Assembly: GCF_014764365.1 (NCBI RefSeq)
Contig: NZ_CP061718.1
Coordinates: 4,046,501-4,110,500, forward strand
Direction of reading: 5' to 3'
DNA from: Roseococcus microcysteis
GTDB taxonomy: Bacteria > Pseudomonadota > Alphaproteobacteria > Acetobacterales > Acetobacteraceae
DNA: 64,000 nucleotides
The notes beneath the pieces were generated by a model. It did no database searches. It was given only the letters and a program-made list of their open reading frames with translations, and was not told the origin of the DNA. The position numbers were made by a program, and so were the translations under genes. Of the stretch, positions 61,826 to 64,000 are shown piece by piece. Each line of letters opens with the position of its first letter. Position 1 is the first letter of the stretch.

Positions 61826-62518
61826 TCATGCGCTCTGGTCCATCGCCGCGCGGAAACGGTCCACGAAACCCGTGATCTCCTCCGGCCGCGTCTTCAGCGC
61901 GGTGCGGTTGACGATGAGGCGCGAGGTGACATGCGCGATCACCTCCGTCTCCACCAGTCCATTGGCCTTGAGGGTGGAGCCGGTTTGCACCAGGTCCACG
62001 ATCACGCGCGAAAGCCCGAGCGAGGGCGCCAGCTCCATCGCCCCGTTCAGATGCACCACCTCGGCCTGGATGCCGCGCGCGGCGAAATGGCGGCGGGCGA
62101 TGTTCGGGTATTTCGTCGCCACCGCGATGCGCGACCAGGCGCGCCAATCCTCGCGCCCCGCCGTCACCACCTGCTCCGCCACCGAGACGCGGCAGCGCCC
62201 GATGCCGAGGTCGAGCGGCGCGTAGATCTGGTCCGTGTCGTATTCCATCAGCACATCGGCCCCGCAGACGCCGATCTGCGCCGCGCCATGCGCCACGAAG
62301 GTGGCGACGTCGAAGGGCCGCACGCGCACCACGTCGAGGGCCGCGTCATTGGTCGGGAAGCGCAGGCGGCGGCTGTCCTCGTCGGTGAAGTCGGGGGCGG
62401 GGATGATGCCGGCCCGCGCCAGGAAGGGCGCCAGCTCCTTCAGGATGCGCCCCTTGGGCAGGGCCAGCACCAGGCCGGTGGCGCTGTCGGCGAAATGCGT
62501 GGTCATGGGCATGTCCAT
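61826..62518 (-). CDS. hisG: ATP phosphoribosyltransferase, short form
   Basis: 230 residues from the ATG at 62518, which shares a base with the murA stop. ALPKGRILKELAPFL near the start, DVVRVRPFDVATFVAHGAAQIGVCGADVLMEYD, and the PRPP loop IVDLVQTGSTLKANGL are HisG features. The C-terminal regulatory domain of long-form HisG is absent. Short-form enzymes normally need the HisZ subunit for activity and feedback control; hisZ is not in this window. First step of histidine synthesis. Confidence 0.96.
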   Translation of the reverse strand: MDMPMTTHFADSATGLVLALPKGRILKELAPFLARAGIIPAPDFTDEDSRRLRFPTNDAALDVVRVRPFDVATFVAHGAAQIGVCGADVLMEYDTDQIYAPLDLGIGRCRVSVAEQVVTAGREDWRAWSRIAVATKYPNIARRHFAARGIQAEVVHLNGAMELAPSLGLSRVIVDLVQTGSTLKANGLVETEVIAHVTSRLIVNRTALKTRPEEITGFVDRFRAAMDQSA

Positions 62519-63779
62519 CAATTGGGCAGCCTTTCGATCTCGGCACCCACGGCGGCGAGCTTCGCCTCCACCCGCTCATAGCCGCGGTCGAGGTGATAGA
62601 CGCGGTTGACGATGGTCTCGCCCTCGGCGGCGAGCCCCGCCAGCACCAGGCTGACCGAGGCGCGCAAATCCGTCGCCATCACCGGCGCGCCGGACAGCTT
62701 CGGCACCCCGCGCACGATGGCGCTGCTGCCATGGAAGTTGATGCGCGCGCCCATGCGCGTGAGTTCCGGCACATGCATGAAGCGGTTCTCGAAGATGGTC
62801 TCCGTGATCATGGAGGCCCCCTCGGCCACGCACATCAGCGCCATGAACTGCGCCTGCATGTCGGTGGCGAAGCCGGGGAAGGGCTCGGTCATCACATCGG
62901 CGCCGCGCAGCCCGTTCATGCGGGAGACGGTGAGGCCCGTATGCGTCTCGGCCACGTCCACGCCCGCCTCGCGCAGCACGCGCGCCACGGAGCCCAGATG
63001 TTCGAGGCGCGCGCCTTCCAGGTGCAGCGTGCCGCCCGTGATGGCGGCGGCGCAGGCATAGGTGCCGGCCTCGATGCGGTCGGGCACCACGGGGTGGGTG
63101 GCGGGCAGCAGGGTGGCGCCGCCCTCGACGCGCAGCCGGTCGGTGCCGATGCCCTCGATCCGCGCGCCCATCCGCATGAGGCACATGGCGAGGTCGGTGA
63201 TCTCGGGCTCGCGCGCCGCGTTCACCAGCTCCGTCTCGCCCTGGGCGAGGCAGGCGGCCATGAGCAAATTCTCGGTGGCGCCGACGCTCACCTGCGGGAA
63301 GAGGATGCGCGCGCCGCGCAACCCGCCTGGCGGGGCCTTGGCCTCGATATAGCCCGCCGTGATCTCGATCTCGGCGCCCATCTCCTGCAACCCCTTGATG
63401 TGCAGGTCCACGGGCCGGGTGCCGATGGCGCAGCCGCCGGGCAGCGAGACACGCGCGCGCCCGTGCCGGGCCACGAGCGGCCCCAGCACCAGCACCGAGG
63501 CGCGCATCTTCCGCACGATGTCATAGGGCGCTTCGAGGTTGCTGGCCGAACCCGACAGGGTCAGGGTGCGCGCCGCCTTGTCATGCTCCACATTCAGCCC
63601 GTGCTGGCGCAGCAGGGCGCGCATGGTGGCGATGTCGGCCAAATCCGGCGCGTTGGTCAGCGTGAGCGGCCCATCGGCCAGCAGGGCGGCCGCCATCAGC
63701 GGCAGGGTGGCGTTCTTGGCGCCGGAGATGGGGACGCTGCCATTCAGCGCGCGCCCCCGCGGATGCGGATGCGGTCCAT
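62518..63779 (-). CDS. murA: UDP-N-acetylglucosamine 1-carboxyvinyltransferase MurA, with an apparent one-base frameshift
   Basis: The first committed step of peptidoglycan synthesis. The ATG at 63779 begins MDRIRIRGG, then the frame meets a stop. Inserting one base in the run at 63754-63758 (five C on the plus strand) restores [25 protein letters not shown], the canonical MurA N-terminus with the essential Lys-Asn. The 1262-nt span is one short of a multiple of three. The repaired protein is 420 residues. The catalytic Cys loop is intact in [12 protein letters not shown]. As murA is essential and the visible rest is perfect, a sequence error is very likely. Confidence 0.9.
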
Positions 63780-63791
63780 GGTCAGCGCTCC

Positions 63792-64000
63792 CTAAAGCCT
63801 CGGAAGCGCGACGCCGCGCTGCCCCATGTATTTCCCCTTGCGGTCGGCATAGCTCACTTCCGGCGCGCTTTCGCCCTTCAGGAAGAGGAACTGGCAGATG
63901 CCCTCATGGGCATAGACCTTGGCCGGCAGGGGGGTGGTGTTGCTGATCTCGATGGTCACCTGGCCTTCCCATTCGGGCTCCAGCGGCGTCACGTTCACGA
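63792..64000 (-). CDS. dcd: dCTP deaminase, C-terminal part
   Basis: The frame is open to the right edge and ends at 63792. The visible 68 residues or so include [39 protein letters not shown] and end [20 protein letters not shown], the conserved end of alphaproteobacterial dCTP deaminases, which make dUTP from dCTP. The gene is cut by the window edge. murA starts 12 bp downstream, so both may share a transcript. Confidence 0.92.
   Translation of the reverse strand, partial: VNVTPLEPEWEGQVTIEISNTTPLPAKVYAHEGICQFLFLKGESAPEVSYADRKGKYMGQRGVALPRL

Overview
The window is about 64 kb of uniformly GC-rich DNA (GC or GT/CTG third positions dominate every real frame) from an alphaproteobacterial chromosome. 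The gene content and order point to Rhodospirillales, most probably an Acetobacteraceae/Roseomonas-like organism. Markers are: the block dcd-murA-hisG-hisD-infA-maf-RNase E/G-yacG; a short-form HisG; a class II DAHP synthase; trxB followed by a LysR gene; yqeY divergent from carA; and Bug/TctC and TRAP solute-binding proteins. This is mostly housekeeping chromosome. I see no phage, plasmid, insertion sequence or CRISPR array. Taxonomy is inferred from content only.

Layout. 1-3.8 kb: the tail of an acyl-CoA carboxylase beta subunit, a Bug solute-binding protein, an SDR, and a convergent Baeyer-Villiger-type monooxygenase. 4.0-8.6 kb: a complete branched-chain-amino-acid-type ABC importer (livG-livF-livH-livM-binding protein), in which livH is frameshifted. 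9-11.3 kb: an orphan soluble hybrid histidine kinase. 11.5-16 kb: tRNA-Ser(GCU), a YfcG-like GST, a TM2 protein, then glmU-glmS (UDP-GlcNAc supply). 16.1-19 kb: a TRAP transporter. 19.1-29.7 kb: glutathione reductase, class II DAHP synthase, nicotinate phosphoribosyltransferase, NAD synthetase, a small unknown, gltX, cysS, trmJ (frameshifted) and two tandem carboxymuconolactone-decarboxylase-like genes. 29.7-32.6 kb (minus strand): cysteine dioxygenase, a four-domain rhodanese and comF (frameshifted).

32.7-43.4 kb: a methyltransferase, a large hairpin repeat, yqeY, and a long co-directional run carA-SDR-unknown-lysE-three tiny membrane proteins-carB-greA-threonine dehydratase. CarA carries an in-frame N-terminal helix-turn-helix. 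It is preceded by a palindrome lying inside a promoter that would give a leaderless message. 43.5-49.9 kb: an OmpA-like porin, an Lrp regulator, trxB-lysR, a candidate small RNA with a strong terminator, and an EAL/degenerate-GGDEF protein. 49.9-57.7 kb: tRNA-Pro(GGG), a haloacid dehalogenase, a periplasmic phosphatase behind a Fur-box-like site, a luciferase-like monooxygenase, and a TetR-controlled RND efflux pair with its operators. 58-64 kb (minus strand): tRNA-Phe, yacG, RNase E/G-like, maf, infA, hisD, hisG, murA (frameshifted) and the 3' end of dcd.

Two points affect how the whole window is read. First, four unrelated genes (livH, trmJ, comF, murA) each lack exactly one base in a run of five or six G/C. 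That looks like systematic homopolymer under-calling in the assembly rather than four natural mutations. Second, the most unusual biology is in the car region: the HTH-CarA fusion with its palindrome-in-promoter, and the three translationally coupled about 88-residue membrane proteins that share a pair of intramembrane histidines.
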